64,000 bases of DNA, taken from Tissierella simiarum. GTDB taxonomy: Bacteria; Bacillota; Clostridia; Tissierellales; Tissierellaceae. Numbering within the stretch: the first letter of the stretch is position 1; each line of letters starts with the position of its first letter. Below are positions 17,350-26,431 of the stretch, one piece after another. The stretch covers positions 124,001 to 188,000 of the forward strand of contig NZ_JAHLPM010000009.1 in assembly GCF_018917865.1 (NCBI RefSeq), given 5' to 3'. Below the pieces are notes generated by a model. That model saw only the letters and a program-made list of their open reading frames with translations, was not told the origin of the DNA and searched no databases. The translations under genes were made by a program, and so were the position numbers.

Positions 17350-18249
17350 TCATAGTCTATTTTTTATAATAGGAACATATATATCCATCACAACTTTATC
17401 ATACTCCCAAGGGTGACATCTTTCATCATAAAACTCAAAATCTAGATTTGTATCATCAATTTTATAATCTGAGTTAGGAAACCACTCTTCAAGAATATAT
17501 TTCCATGTACCTTGTATAGAGCTTACAAAATCATTGTCTTCAACTGGTGGAGTAGTAAAAACTGCATAAGTTGCAGCAGGAACTTCTAATCTATACATGT
17601 CTTCTGGTATATTATTAAAGTTTAGTACCTCTACACCAAAAACATAAAAATATTCATCCGTTTCCATATCAACATTTACACAAATACCATATTCACCGTG
17701 TTTAGGTGGATTAAGAAGTTTATACAATTTAGCTTCGCATCCTTCTATCCCACATTCATTCCAAAAAACTGGTATATCTCGTGTATGCTTTGAGTTTTTC
17801 ATAGTTGTTTTAAATCCATATCCCGCAATTTTAAATGAATCCTTTTCAATAATTTTAGGCTGCATAACAATTCCTCCTGTTTTTATTTCTCTTAATTTAA
17901 ATAAGTCTATTTTTGGAGGAATACCCGTTGGTGCATGCAATCGATAAATACTTGGAGGATAATTAAATGTTTTTTTAAATGCCTTCGTAAATCCTGCATG
18001 TGTTTCAAATCCATAGTCCATTGCAATATCTATAATTTTTTGTCCTTTTGAAATATCATATAATGCATATTGAAGTTTACGTTTTACAACATATTCCATT
18101 ACGGGCATGCCTATATAAATATTAAATATCTTATAAAAATGGTATTTTGAAAAACCTGATATATTGGCAAGGATTTCTGGATTAATATCTTCTTTAATAT
18201 TTTCATCGATATAATCTATACTTTTTTGAATCAAAAACAAATAATCCAT
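17350..18249 (-). CDS. AraC-family regulator with GyrI-like effector-binding domain
   Basis: Residues 1-105 form two AraC helix-turn-helix units (LANISGFSKYHFYKIFNIYI and a second IDIAMDYGFETHAGFTKAFK). Residues ~130-299 form a GyrI-like/Rob-type ligand-binding domain (FKIAGYGFKTTMKNSKHTRD through DEYFYVFGVEVL and PAATYAVFTTP). This order is that of the Rob and BmrR-like small-molecule sensors, which often control export or detoxification genes. Length is 299 residues. The start ATG follows AGGGAGG. The neighbouring methyltransferase is a plausible target. Confidence 0.92.
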   Translation of the reverse strand: MDYLFLIQKSIDYIDENIKEDINPEILANISGFSKYHFYKIFNIYIGMPVMEYVVKRKLQYALYDISKGQKIIDIAMDYGFETHAGFTKAFKKTFNYPPSIYRLHAPTGIPPKIDLFKLREIKTGGIVMQPKIIEKDSFKIAGYGFKTTMKNSKHTRDIPVFWNECGIEGCEAKLYKLLNPPKHGEYGICVNVDMETDEYFYVFGVEVLNFNNIPEDMYRLEVPAATYAVFTTPPVEDNDFVSSIQGTWKYILEEWFPNSDYKIDDTNLDFEFYDERCHPWEYDKVVMDIYVPIIKNRL

Positions 18250-18519
18250 AGGCTTCCTCCCTATACACTGTACAATAATTAAATATTAACACATAGCAAT
18301 ATTTTTTCTTATCCAAACTTGTTATGATTATAATAGGCAAAATTTAAAAAAGAATATATGCTTAAGCCCATTGATTCTTATTAACGACTCATTTAATCCT
18401 AAAAATTATTATCAATATATATGTTATTTGAGATAATTGTTAACAAATCCCCTTGTTCTTAAAGCATGTCCTAATATTGCCACAAATAATATCATTATAT
18501 TCTAAAGTATTAAGATAAT

Positions 18520-19153
18520 TTATAAATTCATTTTCAGCATTTTTAATGATATATTAAAAGATTTTAGGAAATTCTGCTGGACGTCGTCAGTAGTATTTAA
18601 GTAAAATTTTTTATATTTCTCAATACCATAGAAACTGAAAAGATATTCTGTAAACGCACCTGCTATAGGATACGTAATGAAATCATTATATTTATAAAAT
18701 TCATCATTATCCATTAAATCACAAATACTTAGATATCTGTTACATTCTATTAATTCTTGAACCCACGCTTGATTTGGGAGTCCCCACCATACTTTATCAA
18801 AAAACATAGCTAAGCCTTCTCTTATAAAAGTTTCCTTAGGTCTTGCAAGAGCATTATATGATATTAAATGAACGTCTTCATGATATCCAATACATTTAAT
18901 ATTTTCATTATATATCAGGCATCCGTGCAAACCCATTTGCTGGCTCATTATCACCATATATTTCACCCACTTCTCCGGGTGTGCTGCAAAGAAAATAATT
19001 AATTTTTATGTTCGTTTTAACCCTAAGAATATTACAAATATATTTATAACAGCTTTCTTGTAATTCTATTATCTTGTCTATATCCTTATTAGCTAATGAA
19101 CTCTTTTTATAGTGAAAAATATAATGTGATGATTCCTTATTAATCCACTCCAT
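18520..19153 (-). pseudogene. frameshifted HExxH zinc peptidase (gluzincin-like)
   Basis: Two overlapping frames make one protein. The first (start 19151-19153) encodes MEWINKESSHYIFHYKKSS and runs to PANGFARMPDI. The second takes over about 18920-18930 and holds the zinc motif GYHEDVHLISY, a downstream Glu in IREGLAMFF that fits the third ligand, and a helical end to about 18520. A single-base indel explains the break. Downstream in the same frame a 23-codon open stretch (18424-18495) containing ILGHALRTRGFVNNYL also reads as coding and may be a further remnant. The family resembles the peptidase MA-like group. Expression of an active product is unlikely. Confidence 0.75.
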
Positions 19154-19184
19154 AGTCTACCTCCTAAAATATATTTAACTCTCA

Positions 19185-19376
19185 CTATTTATTCTGACTA
19201 GCAACACTATGTATTTCCTCTAAATATATATCTTTATCTTGAGCTATGTCTGTAATAGAAGTTACGTCTTTCACCATTAGGTATTCTTTAATTCCTTTTT
19301 TATAAAAATCTGCTATGGACCCAACTTCTACATATCCAATTTCTCGATACAGTTTCTTGATTTTTATAACCACAAT
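19185..19376 (-). pseudogene. C-terminal fragment of a GNAT acetyltransferase
   Basis: The frame contains KKLYREIGYVEVGSIADFY and KGIKEYLMVKD, the usual last strands of a GNAT protein, with a 20-residue extension. The acetyl-CoA-binding part is missing. It begins exactly where the TnpB similarity of the next feature ends, so the two fragments were joined by recombination. No start codon or ribosome binding site is evident. Confidence 0.7.
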
Positions 19377-19919
19377 TATTGCAATGTTGACTTGATGGAT
19401 AGAATGTACCTATTTTATGATAGGTTTTATTATACCAATCGGATTTGTATTCTAATTGTCTTGTAAACTCAGACCAAGATACATCTGATATTTCTTTTGA
19501 TAGATTTTTATTTTTTATCATACCAGATACATTTAAACTTTTCGTTATTATCACTTGGTTTTCGTTGATAATATTGAAAGTTAGTTTATGTAAATAGTCT
19601 TTTCTTTATTTGTTATTCTTTCATGTACTTTTGCTACTTTTATTCTTCGCTTATGAAAGTTTTTACTTCCTTTTTCTTTTTTGCTTAGTTTTCTCTGTTC
19701 TTTTACTAGTTTCTGTTCATATTTATATAGAGTTTTAAGATTTGGTATCTTATTTCCATTGCTGTCTATTAACATGTCTGTTATACCTAAGTCTAATCCT
19801 ATTGATTTATTATTCTTAGGTAATTCTTTTTGTTTATATTCAATATTTAAGCTGACAAAATATTTTTCACTTGGAACTTGAGTAATTGTTGCTGATAATA
19901 TTCTACCTAATTTAATCAT
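19377..19919 (-). pseudogene. TnpB remnant (IS200/IS605-type accessory protein)
   Basis: The frame starts in the middle of TnpB (KLGRILSATITQVPSEKYFV), with the first RuvC motif in GLDLGITDMLIDSNG and the helical region KTLYKYEQKLVKEQRKLSKK. A one-base shift near 19605 moves the frame. The second part has NENQVIITKSLNVSGMIKNK and SEFTRQLEYKSDWY, then the first zinc-finger Cys pair in QHCNNCGYK. In active TnpB the second RuvC residue Glu precedes LNV; here it reads TKSLNV, so it is lost. Both ends are missing and no TnpA or left/right ends were seen. It is dead. Confidence 0.85.
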
Positions 19920-19964
19920 TATCTATAATTACAATATAGGATAGATGTTCATTCTTAATTAATT

Positions 19965-20783
19965 TCATTCAATATCTAGCCATTTTCCTTCTTTCAAGAA
20001 TGGTTGGTACATCATAATCCCATGATTTTCTGTAATATATTGATCATCTATTAACTCTTTATTTTTATTAAAGACTTTTCTAAAGATTAAATTATGCCTA
20101 ATATATCCTCCCCAATATTCATGGGTGATTTTATGCTCTCTTTCATAAACTTCATAACTATATAAAGGCTCACTGACTGTATTCCACTCACCGATTAAAT
20201 AGTCATCGCTTAAATATACTTTCAATTGGTAAGGTTGTTTTGTTGGGTTATATATTCTTAAATCTAAATAATTATAAGCACAAGTAGCACCACTACCAAA
20301 AGGCTGAGTCCTATTTAAATCAGGAAATACGTCATAGCTATGTCTATGTCTCTCGGAGATTATTAAAGGGGTATGGAGTGTCATCCAATATATTAAATTA
20401 GATAACTGGCATAGTCCGCCTCCTACTCCAGCTTTGTAGTTGCCATAATATAAAACCATTCCTTTTTTATAACCTTTCTTTTTAGTTGGTTTGCCAATTG
20501 AACGCCAAAATGAAAATGTTTCCCCCGGATATATTACTAAGCCATCAATTTTTTTAGTTGCAATTTTAAGATTTATAATCTTATTATATTGCAACCACAT
20601 ATCTACATCTTTCAGTTCCCTAATTAAAGGAGTTCGATGAGTGTAAATTTTATAGACAAAAGGATTACCTTCTATTTTATTCGCAAACTTAAGATCTCCA
20701 AAATACCATTCAAAGTATCTTTTATATGTATAAAATACTTTTCCTAAAATTACTCTTATTTTAGATCTTTTAACTGGCTCCAT
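19965..20783 (-). CDS. VanW family protein
   Basis: The VanW domain is complete. YPGETFSFWRSIGKPTKKKG, the glycine-rich GVGGGLCQLSNLIYWMTLH and HRHSYDVFPD with PFGSGATCAYNYLDLRI are hallmark segments. Length is 272 residues. VanW occurs in some vancomycin-resistance clusters, but its function is not known, and most clostridial copies stand apart from van genes as here. There is no signal peptide or clear membrane segment. The ATG at 20781-20783 follows AGGGGAG. It sits intact between two gene remnants, so the neighbourhood is unstable while this gene is kept. Confidence 0.9.
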   Translation of the reverse strand: MEPVKRSKIRVILGKVFYTYKRYFEWYFGDLKFANKIEGNPFVYKIYTHRTPLIRELKDVDMWLQYNKIINLKIATKKIDGLVIYPGETFSFWRSIGKPTKKKGYKKGMVLYYGNYKAGVGGGLCQLSNLIYWMTLHTPLIISERHRHSYDVFPDLNRTQPFGSGATCAYNYLDLRIYNPTKQPYQLKVYLSDDYLIGEWNTVSEPLYSYEVYEREHKITHEYWGGYIRHNLIFRKVFNKNKELIDDQYITENHGIMMYQPFLKEGKWLDIE

Positions 20784-20810
20784 CAAACTCCCCTCTCCTC
20801 CATTTATATC

Positions 20811-21018
20811 CTATAATTCCTTCTTTGGATAAAAGTCTGGTTCTTGAAAACTAAAGGTGTTTAAAAATGCTACTTTACAGCCATTATATCTTCCTACTTT
20901 TTCTATATATCTTAAAAGACTTGATCCATATCCTTTACCCCTATAAAGATCATCTATCCATAAAAAGTCTATAGTTAAACATTCATTATCCTTACTTCCA
21001 ACGGTACCACCAATAATT
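20811..21018 (-). pseudogene. internal fragment of a GNAT acetyltransferase
   Basis: On the minus strand one frame reads IDFLWIDDLYRGKGYGSSLL, the acetyl-CoA-binding motif A (R-G-K-G-Y-G), then CKVAFLNTFSFQEPDFY and stops with TAG at 20811-20813. About 70 codons remain. The first ~50 residues of a normal member are missing: a stop lies just upstream in this frame. The last ~20 residues are also missing. It is unrelated in detail to the GNAT end at 19185. The rest of 20784-21160 is AT-rich with nothing else I can name. Confidence 0.75.
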
Positions 21019-21160
21019 ACTCCTCAATCTAAATTTTATATATGCTTAAGCATATAAGTTCTATAACTTGAACCTTTATCCTCCTTAAATATATAAATTT
21101 ATTTAATACTTTTAAATGTTAATATTTGTAATTATTATTAAAGATCCTGAATAATGATAA

Positions 21161-21190
21161 TTGAATGTGGTAAATATATAATGTTATAAT
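21161..21190 (+). promoter_or_regulatory. sigma-A-type promoter of the alcohol dehydrogenase gene
   Basis: TTGAAT at 21161-21166, an 18-base spacer and TATAAT at 21185-21190, 29 bases before the start codon. Confidence 0.7.
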
Positions 21191-21218
21191 CATAAAAAAT
21201 TTAAGGAGGGATTAAATC

Positions 21219-22388
21219 ATGGGAAGGTTTACATTGCCTAGAGATTTATATTTTGGTAAAGGAGCTATAGATGAACTGAAAAATCTCAAAGGATATAAGA
21301 AAGCCATTATAGTTACTGGTGGTTCTTCCATGAAAAAATACGGGTTCCTAGACAGAGTAGAAAAAATCTTAAAAGATATAAACTTAGATGTAGAAATTTT
21401 TGATGGTGTAGAACCTGATCCTTCAGTAGACACAGTGATGAAGGGTGCAGAGATGTTTAGGAAATTTGAACCTGATGTAATAATTTCAATAGGTGGAGGT
21501 TCAGCTATCGATGCTGCTAAAGCTATGTGGGTGTTCTATGAGCATCCTGAAAAGACTTTTGATGACATAAAAGATCCTTTTACTATTCCAAAACTAAGAA
21601 ATAAAGCAATTTTCGTAGCCATTCCTTCAACTAGTGGAACAGCTACTGAAGTTACAGCCTTCTCAGTTATTACAGATTATACTCAGAAAATAAAGTATCC
21701 TCTTGCAGATTATGAAATAACTCCAGATATTGCTATTTTAGACAGTGACATTCCACAAACCATGACCCCCAGACTAATAGCACACACTGGAATGGATGCT
21801 TTAACCCATGCCATAGAAGCCTATGTTGCATCTAACAAATCATACTTTACTGATCCGTTGGCAAAACAAGCTATTGAGTTGATATACGATAATATTATAG
21901 ATTCCTATAATGGAAATGTGGAAGCAAGGGGAGATATGCATATTGCTCAATGTCTAGCAGGAATGGCTTTTAGCAACGCTCTACTAGGCATTACTCATAG
22001 TTTAGCTCACAAAATAGGTGCCCAATATAATATTCCTCATGGATGTTGTAATGCAATATTGTTACCTTATGTAATAGAGTTTAATTCTAAAGTCTCACTA
22101 AGTCGCTATGCAGGTTTAGCGTGTATGCTAGGTTTACCAGGAAAAACTGAAAAGCAATTGACTCACTCGTTGATAGAATCTATTGTCGATTTAAATATAA
22201 AATTGAATATACCTCTTACATTGAAAGATGCTGGTGTAGAAAAAGATACATTCAAATCTACTTTAGATTACATAGCTGAAAATGCAGTATTAGATCCATG
22301 TACAGCTTCTAATCCTAGAGAAACCTTAAAAGATGATATGAAAAAAATATTAGAATGTGCATATAACGGAAAGCAAGTTGTAATTTAG
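21219..22388 (+). CDS. iron-containing alcohol dehydrogenase
   Basis: This group III, NAD(P)-linked enzyme reduces aldehydes or oxidises alcohols with Fe2+. The nucleotide-binding GGGSAIDAAKAMWV and the metal-binding helix GMDALTHAIEAYV are present. The His residues in GITHSLAHKIGAQYNIPHG give the other iron ligands. Length is 389 residues, normal. It resembles the butanol or 1,3-propanediol dehydrogenase branch; the substrate is not determinable. The ATG follows AAGGAGG and a good promoter precedes it. It is a single-gene unit ending in a strong terminator. Confidence 0.93.
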   Translation: MGRFTLPRDLYFGKGAIDELKNLKGYKKAIIVTGGSSMKKYGFLDRVEKILKDINLDVEIFDGVEPDPSVDTVMKGAEMFRKFEPDVIISIGGGSAIDAAKAMWVFYEHPEKTFDDIKDPFTIPKLRNKAIFVAIPSTSGTATEVTAFSVITDYTQKIKYPLADYEITPDIAILDSDIPQTMTPRLIAHTGMDALTHAIEAYVASNKSYFTDPLAKQAIELIYDNIIDSYNGNVEARGDMHIAQCLAGMAFSNALLGITHSLAHKIGAQYNIPHGCCNAILLPYVIEFNSKVSLSRYAGLACMLGLPGKTEKQLTHSLIESIVDLNIKLNIPLTLKDAGVEKDTFKSTLDYIAENAVLDPCTASNPRETLKDDMKKILECAYNGKQVVI

Positions 22389-22390
22389 GT

Positions 22391-22433
22391 AAAAGGGGCT
22401 ATATCAAAATAAAATTTTGATATAGCCCCTTTT
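22391..22433. terminator. strong bidirectional terminator
   Basis: A 20-bp stem AAAAGGGGCTATATCAAAAT pairs exactly with its reverse complement across a 3-base loop, with A and T runs at the ends. It separates the convergent alcohol dehydrogenase and M20 amidohydrolase genes. Confidence 0.92.
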
Positions 22434-22435
22434 GA

Positions 22436-23764
22436 TTATTCTTCACATAAATCCATTTTATAAACGTTAAACATAGAATACATAAACTGTAGATATTCTT
22501 CTTTTGTCATCTTTGGAGGATACTTTTCTTTTATTTCTTTAATCTTTTCTCCTTGATTTACAAGTAAATCTACGACTGTTAATGCCATTGCCTTCGCTGG
22601 TATTATATAGGCTAGTTCTTCATCTATAATTTCATAATCCTTGCTATGAAGACTTCCTTTTATTCCTCCTATCATTGGATGAAGTGTTGGCATTATATGT
22701 GATAAATCTCCAAAATCAAAGGAACCAGTAAAATCTCCTCCAGAAATTATCTTACCTTCTAAGCCTAATAGTTCTAAATTTTGCCTAAACAAATCATCTA
22801 AATTTTTAAAACTTAATATTGGAAAATAACCTGGTATATCTTCAATTTCTAATCCTGCTCCAACTGCTTCAGCTCCTGCTTTTATAGCTCTATTTACCTT
22901 CTTATTAGAACTAATCATACTTTCTAAAGTTCTAGCTCTTACATAACTCTCCATAACTACCTCTGAAGGTATTACATTAACTATATCTCCACCTTTTGTT
23001 ATGATTGAATGAACCCTTACTCTATCCTTATCCTTAAAAGTTTCACGTTGGACATTTATATTATTCATAGCTAACATAGCTGCATTCAAAGCATTGATTC
23101 CTTCATCAGGAGCAGAGCCAGCGTGAGAAGCTTTCCCAATAAATTTAATCTTTTTCCCTATAAATCCATTACTTACCGGTCCAACTAAAGCCTTATTCTC
23201 ACTTAAGTCTAGAACATGAAACATCATAGATATATCTACATCATCAAAGTATCCTCTTCTAATAAGTTCTTGCTTTCCTCCAAAGAATTCTATTATCTTC
23301 TTCTCTCTTAAAGAACTCCTATAGCCAATTTCTATAAATTCTTCTGCCGGAACTGCTAATATATCTATATTACCCCCAATTTGTGCCAGAGCATTTGACT
23401 TGATCAATCCTATAACAGCTCCTAAAAGTCCTGCTATCTGAACATTATGACCACATCCATGAATAGCACCATTTTCTAAGGAATCTTTATGCTCCTTACA
23501 ATATATAGCATCCATTTCTCCTAGCAATGCTATTCTAGGTGAACTTTCATCATAAGTTATTCTTGCTCTGCAACCTGTAACTGCAATATTTTTTTCTACT
23601 TCTAAATCTAATTCTTTTAGAAATTTAAATACTTTTTCTGTTGTCTCATATTCCTTATATCCGATTTCTGGATTATCATATATATCTCTTCCTATGGCTA
23701 TTATTTTTTCTTTATTTTCATCAATAACATTTATTATATTTTCTTTAATTTTTTCTACATTCAC
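22436..23764 (-). CDS. M20 family amidohydrolase (AbgA/aminoacylase-like)
   Basis: M20D-type enzymes remove acyl groups from N-acyl amino acids or related amides in the cytoplasm. The first zinc ligand segment is LLGEMDAI; the second is GCGHNVQIAGLLGA; the catalytic and third ligand Glu pair is in LAVPAEEFIEIGY. The dimerisation domain begins at GKASHAGSAPDEG. A late His ligand lies in PTLHPMIGG. Length is 442 residues. I prefer the GTG at 23762-23764, 8 bases after AGGAG, over the GTG adjacent to it. It is the last gene of the first transporter-M20 cassette, 15 bases after the preceding M20 gene. Confidence 0.9.
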   Translation of the reverse strand: MNVEKIKENIINVIDENKEKIIAIGRDIYDNPEIGYKEYETTEKVFKFLKELDLEVEKNIAVTGCRARITYDESSPRIALLGEMDAIYCKEHKDSLENGAIHGCGHNVQIAGLLGAVIGLIKSNALAQIGGNIDILAVPAEEFIEIGYRSSLREKKIIEFFGGKQELIRRGYFDDVDISMMFHVLDLSENKALVGPVSNGFIGKKIKFIGKASHAGSAPDEGINALNAAMLAMNNINVQRETFKDKDRVRVHSIITKGGDIVNVIPSEVVMESYVRARTLESMISSNKKVNRAIKAGAEAVGAGLEIEDIPGYFPILSFKNLDDLFRQNLELLGLEGKIISGGDFTGSFDFGDLSHIMPTLHPMIGGIKGSLHSKDYEIIDEELAYIIPAKAMALTVVDLLVNQGEKIKEIKEKYPPKMTKEEYLQFMYSMFNVYKMDLCEE

Positions 23765-23779
23765 TTTTAACACTCCTAT

Positions 23780-24889
23780 TTATAAGCTGATCATATGTGC
23801 TAAAACTCTTGTAGTAATATGCATATCATCTATATTTAAAGTTTCTTCTACAGTATGAACCTTATCCATTCCTACGCTTATAATAGCACAATCATATCCC
23901 TTTCCAGCAATAATATTTGCATCACTTCCCCCACCTATTATTAACGCTGATGGGTTAATATTTTCTTTTTCAAAACTTTCCTTACATAAGTTAAATATAA
24001 AAGAATTTTTGTCCAATTTCAATGTAGGATAATCTCTAGAAACCTTTATTTGAACAGTACCACCAAATTTTTTCGCTGTGGCTTCACATGCATTTTTCAT
24101 CTTTTTCACTTGCATGTCCAATTTTTCTATTGAATGTGAGCGGACTTCTGCTGTAAATGTAACTTTGTCTGTAACTATATTGGTTTGACTTCCTCCTTCA
24201 ATACGACCTATATTCGCTGTAGTTTCTTCATCTAAACGACCTAAAGTCATGTTAGAAATAGCTTCAGCAGCCATGTATATAGCATTTATTCCTTTTTCTG
24301 GTTCAATTCCTGCATGAGCTGTCTTACCTATGAACGTTACTTTTACATCATCTTTAGCTGGTGCTGCATAAGCAATAATACCAGCAGGTCCTGCAGCATC
24401 TATTATTACTACATTTTTACAAGGCAATTTTGAAACATCAAAATTTTTAGCTCCAAGCATTCCAACTTCCTCACATACAGTAAATAATAAATAAATATCT
24501 CTATGTGGAAGTTTTTCTTCTCTTATATGTTCAATAGCTTCCAATATAGATGCAATACCAGCCTTATCATCTCCAGCAAGAATGGTATTACCTTTACTTT
24601 TCATTATTTCATTTTCAATAATAGGCTCTATCCCTTTTCCAGGACTGACAGTATCCATATGTGCTGCTAAACATATAGCTTCTTCATTACTATTATTTCC
24701 TTTTATATAAACTAGTAAATTTCCACAATTACCGCCAAACTTTTCTCCTGCATTATCAGCATATACTTCAAAACCTCTATCTTGAAAATATTTTATTAGA
24801 TATTCCCTATAGTTTTTCTCTTCATAAGAAGGACTATCTATTTTTATCATTTCTATTAAATTATTTACTAGCCTGTCCTTATTAATCAT
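23780..24889 (-). CDS. M20 family peptidase (tripeptidase T-like)
   Basis: A 369-residue metallopeptidase with M20B-like motifs: first zinc ligand and following Asp in CLAAHMDTVSPGKG, bridging Asp in LAGDDKAGIASILEA, catalytic Glu pair in TVCEEVGMLGAKN, and the dimerisation domain from GKTAHAGIEPEKG. The final His ligand lies in GMDKVHTVEE. PepT-like proteins cut N-terminal residues from short peptides. The ATG follows AAAGGAAG. It comes after the two membrane genes with a hairpin in the gap, and is followed by the M20D gene; the set looks built for uptake and hydrolysis of blocked amino acids or small peptides. Confidence 0.9.
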   Translation of the reverse strand: MINKDRLVNNLIEMIKIDSPSYEEKNYREYLIKYFQDRGFEVYADNAGEKFGGNCGNLLVYIKGNNSNEEAICLAAHMDTVSPGKGIEPIIENEIMKSKGNTILAGDDKAGIASILEAIEHIREEKLPHRDIYLLFTVCEEVGMLGAKNFDVSKLPCKNVVIIDAAGPAGIIAYAAPAKDDVKVTFIGKTAHAGIEPEKGINAIYMAAEAISNMTLGRLDEETTANIGRIEGGSQTNIVTDKVTFTAEVRSHSIEKLDMQVKKMKNACEATAKKFGGTVQIKVSRDYPTLKLDKNSFIFNLCKESFEKENINPSALIIGGGSDANIIAGKGYDCAIISVGMDKVHTVEETLNIDDMHITTRVLAHMISL

Positions 24890-24921
24890 ATTCCATCTTC
24901 CTTTCTATTTTTTAAAAATTT

Positions 24922-24945
24922 AGGCTGACCTTTCCATGTCAGCCT
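24922..24945 (-). terminator. hairpin between the transporter pair and the M20 genes
   Basis: AGGCTGAC pairs with GTCAGCCT over an 8-base loop; the minus strand continues AAATTTTTAAAAAAT. It probably stops part of the transcripts, so the membrane genes would be made in excess of the peptidases, or it separates two transcripts. Confidence 0.65.
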
Positions 24946-24962
24946 TTTCTATATTTTTAATA

Positions 24963-25655
24963 CTATTCTCCTTGCAGTTCTTTTCCATAGATTTTTTTAC
25001 CTGCAGCAATAGTTCCAAATACCGATACTAAGATTACTGCATAAGATGGTGTTCCTGGTAAAAATGATAAAAATCCTTGTTTTAGTAAGAACGTCATAAA
25101 ACCTGCTATAGTAATTGCAACTACTCCAAGCTTTGGTCTTTGTATAGCAAATTGTCCGAAAACTGCTCCAAATAAAGCTGGTAAAATTAAATTAAGTACC
25201 CTTGTTACTTCTGCTGGTAAACTGGCTAAAACTGATGAACCTAAAAACACTGCTATTGATAAAATAGCTATATTTATTAGTATAGATACTGCAATTCCTA
25301 AAGTCGAAATAATTGCACCTTCATTAGTACCTTGTTTTACACCTGCAGCTTCTTGTGCTGCAACGGCACAAGGAATTCTCATATTTACTAAATTTCCTGA
25401 TAAAAATGCCATATAGGTTCCTGGTATTCCTAAAATAGGGAAATATGAAATTGGCTCAACTACATAGAATGCTCCACTTACGCTCATTTGAGCTAATGTT
25501 CCTGCAATTATAGCTCCTATTGGAGGCATATATCCAAAATGAAGTGCCAATATCAAGGCAGGTCCTAAAGCTAACAACATTCCTAAAAATAACGTTATCC
25601 TCCCATATTTAATTATACTAGGTATAAATTCATTATCATATACATTATTTTTCAT
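24963..25655 (-). CDS. membrane protein B of a probable two-subunit transporter (cassette 1)
   Basis: A 230-residue hydrophobic protein with about six membrane segments. Distinctive segments are IKYGRITLFLGMLLALGPAL, VVEPISYFPILGIPGTYMAF and AVFGQFAIQRPKLGVVAITI. Its closest relative in this window is the protein at 59300-59992, which has the same length and matching landmark segments. I recall such proteins being labelled small-conductance mechanosensitive channel in databases, but see no MscS features. The ATG at 25653-25655 follows AAAGGAG; the ORF start 8 codons upstream overlaps that site. It lies 31 bases after protein A, and I infer that the two form one transporter. Confidence 0.75.
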   Translation of the reverse strand: MKNNVYDNEFIPSIIKYGRITLFLGMLLALGPALILALHFGYMPPIGAIIAGTLAQMSVSGAFYVVEPISYFPILGIPGTYMAFLSGNLVNMRIPCAVAAQEAAGVKQGTNEGAIISTLGIAVSILINIAILSIAVFLGSSVLASLPAEVTRVLNLILPALFGAVFGQFAIQRPKLGVVAITIAGFMTFLLKQGFLSFLPGTPSYAVILVSVFGTIAAGKKIYGKELQGE

Positions 25656-25686
25656 TATTCCAGCTCCTTTGATATTCATTATTTAA

Positions 25687-26382
25687 TTAAATTAGTGATC
25701 CTATAAGCATTCCACCAAACATTGCTATAGTTAATCCCCATTCTCTTAACCAAGTAATGTTCTTCTTTTTTTGAATATATACTATTATCATCATAAGAAC
25801 TAATCCACTTATACATGCCAATGCTCCAGCATCAAAGCCTAAAATCCTATCTGCATTAAAATATGCAAAAGCTCCTAGCATAGCACCTGCTGAGATAATT
25901 GGAACCATTGCTTTTTTTCCATTTGCTAATACTTTAGTAAGCTTGTCCATTTTATGAGTAAATAAGAAAGTAAATAATAACCACCCCATAGAACCAAGTA
26001 TCATTGTCCATACTCCATTAGCAAAAACTACCTCGGTCATGCCTTCTTTTCCTAAAACTACTCCCATAGCATCAGCACCAAAGCCTGCTGCCATTAATTC
26101 ATAAGTAACAGACCCTATAAAGGAAAGTCTCATCCAAGCTATTGGTCCTCCCATAGTAACTATTAACGATACCATTCCAGCTAAAATAACCATTGAAGGT
26201 CCAATAGATGAAATAGCACTAGTTTTCATGGCAGATTTCATTTGTTGTTCAGTAAGTCCTATATCTTTTCCTGTTTTATAAGACTTTTTAGCAAAAATGA
26301 TTGATTGTAAAATTACTACTCCTACAGCTAAAGCAGCTGCTGTCCACATTAATGGATGATTTGCTACTTCTAAATAATTCAT
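25687..26382 (-). CDS. membrane protein A, DUF5058-like (cassette 1)
   Basis: A 231-residue membrane protein with roughly six to seven helices. Landmarks are FAKKSYKTGKDIGLTEQQMK (a cytoplasmic loop), GGPIAWMRLSFIGSVTYEL and FANGVWTMILGSMGW. The same positions recur in the protein at 60022-60717, also 231 residues. I associate this type with DUF5058, a family of unknown function; that link is from memory. The ATG follows GGAGGGAATTAT. A clean promoter precedes it, and a hairpin and the M20 genes follow protein B. Transport of the M20 substrates is the natural inference. Confidence 0.75.
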   Translation of the reverse strand: MNYLEVANHPLMWTAAALAVGVVILQSIIFAKKSYKTGKDIGLTEQQMKSAMKTSAISSIGPSMVILAGMVSLIVTMGGPIAWMRLSFIGSVTYELMAAGFGADAMGVVLGKEGMTEVVFANGVWTMILGSMGWLLFTFLFTHKMDKLTKVLANGKKAMVPIISAGAMLGAFAYFNADRILGFDAGALACISGLVLMMIIVYIQKKKNITWLREWGLTIAMFGGMLIGSLI

Positions 26383-26431
26383 TATAATTCCCTCCTTATT
26401 ATTGACATGTCTTTAATATGTCCTTAATGGA

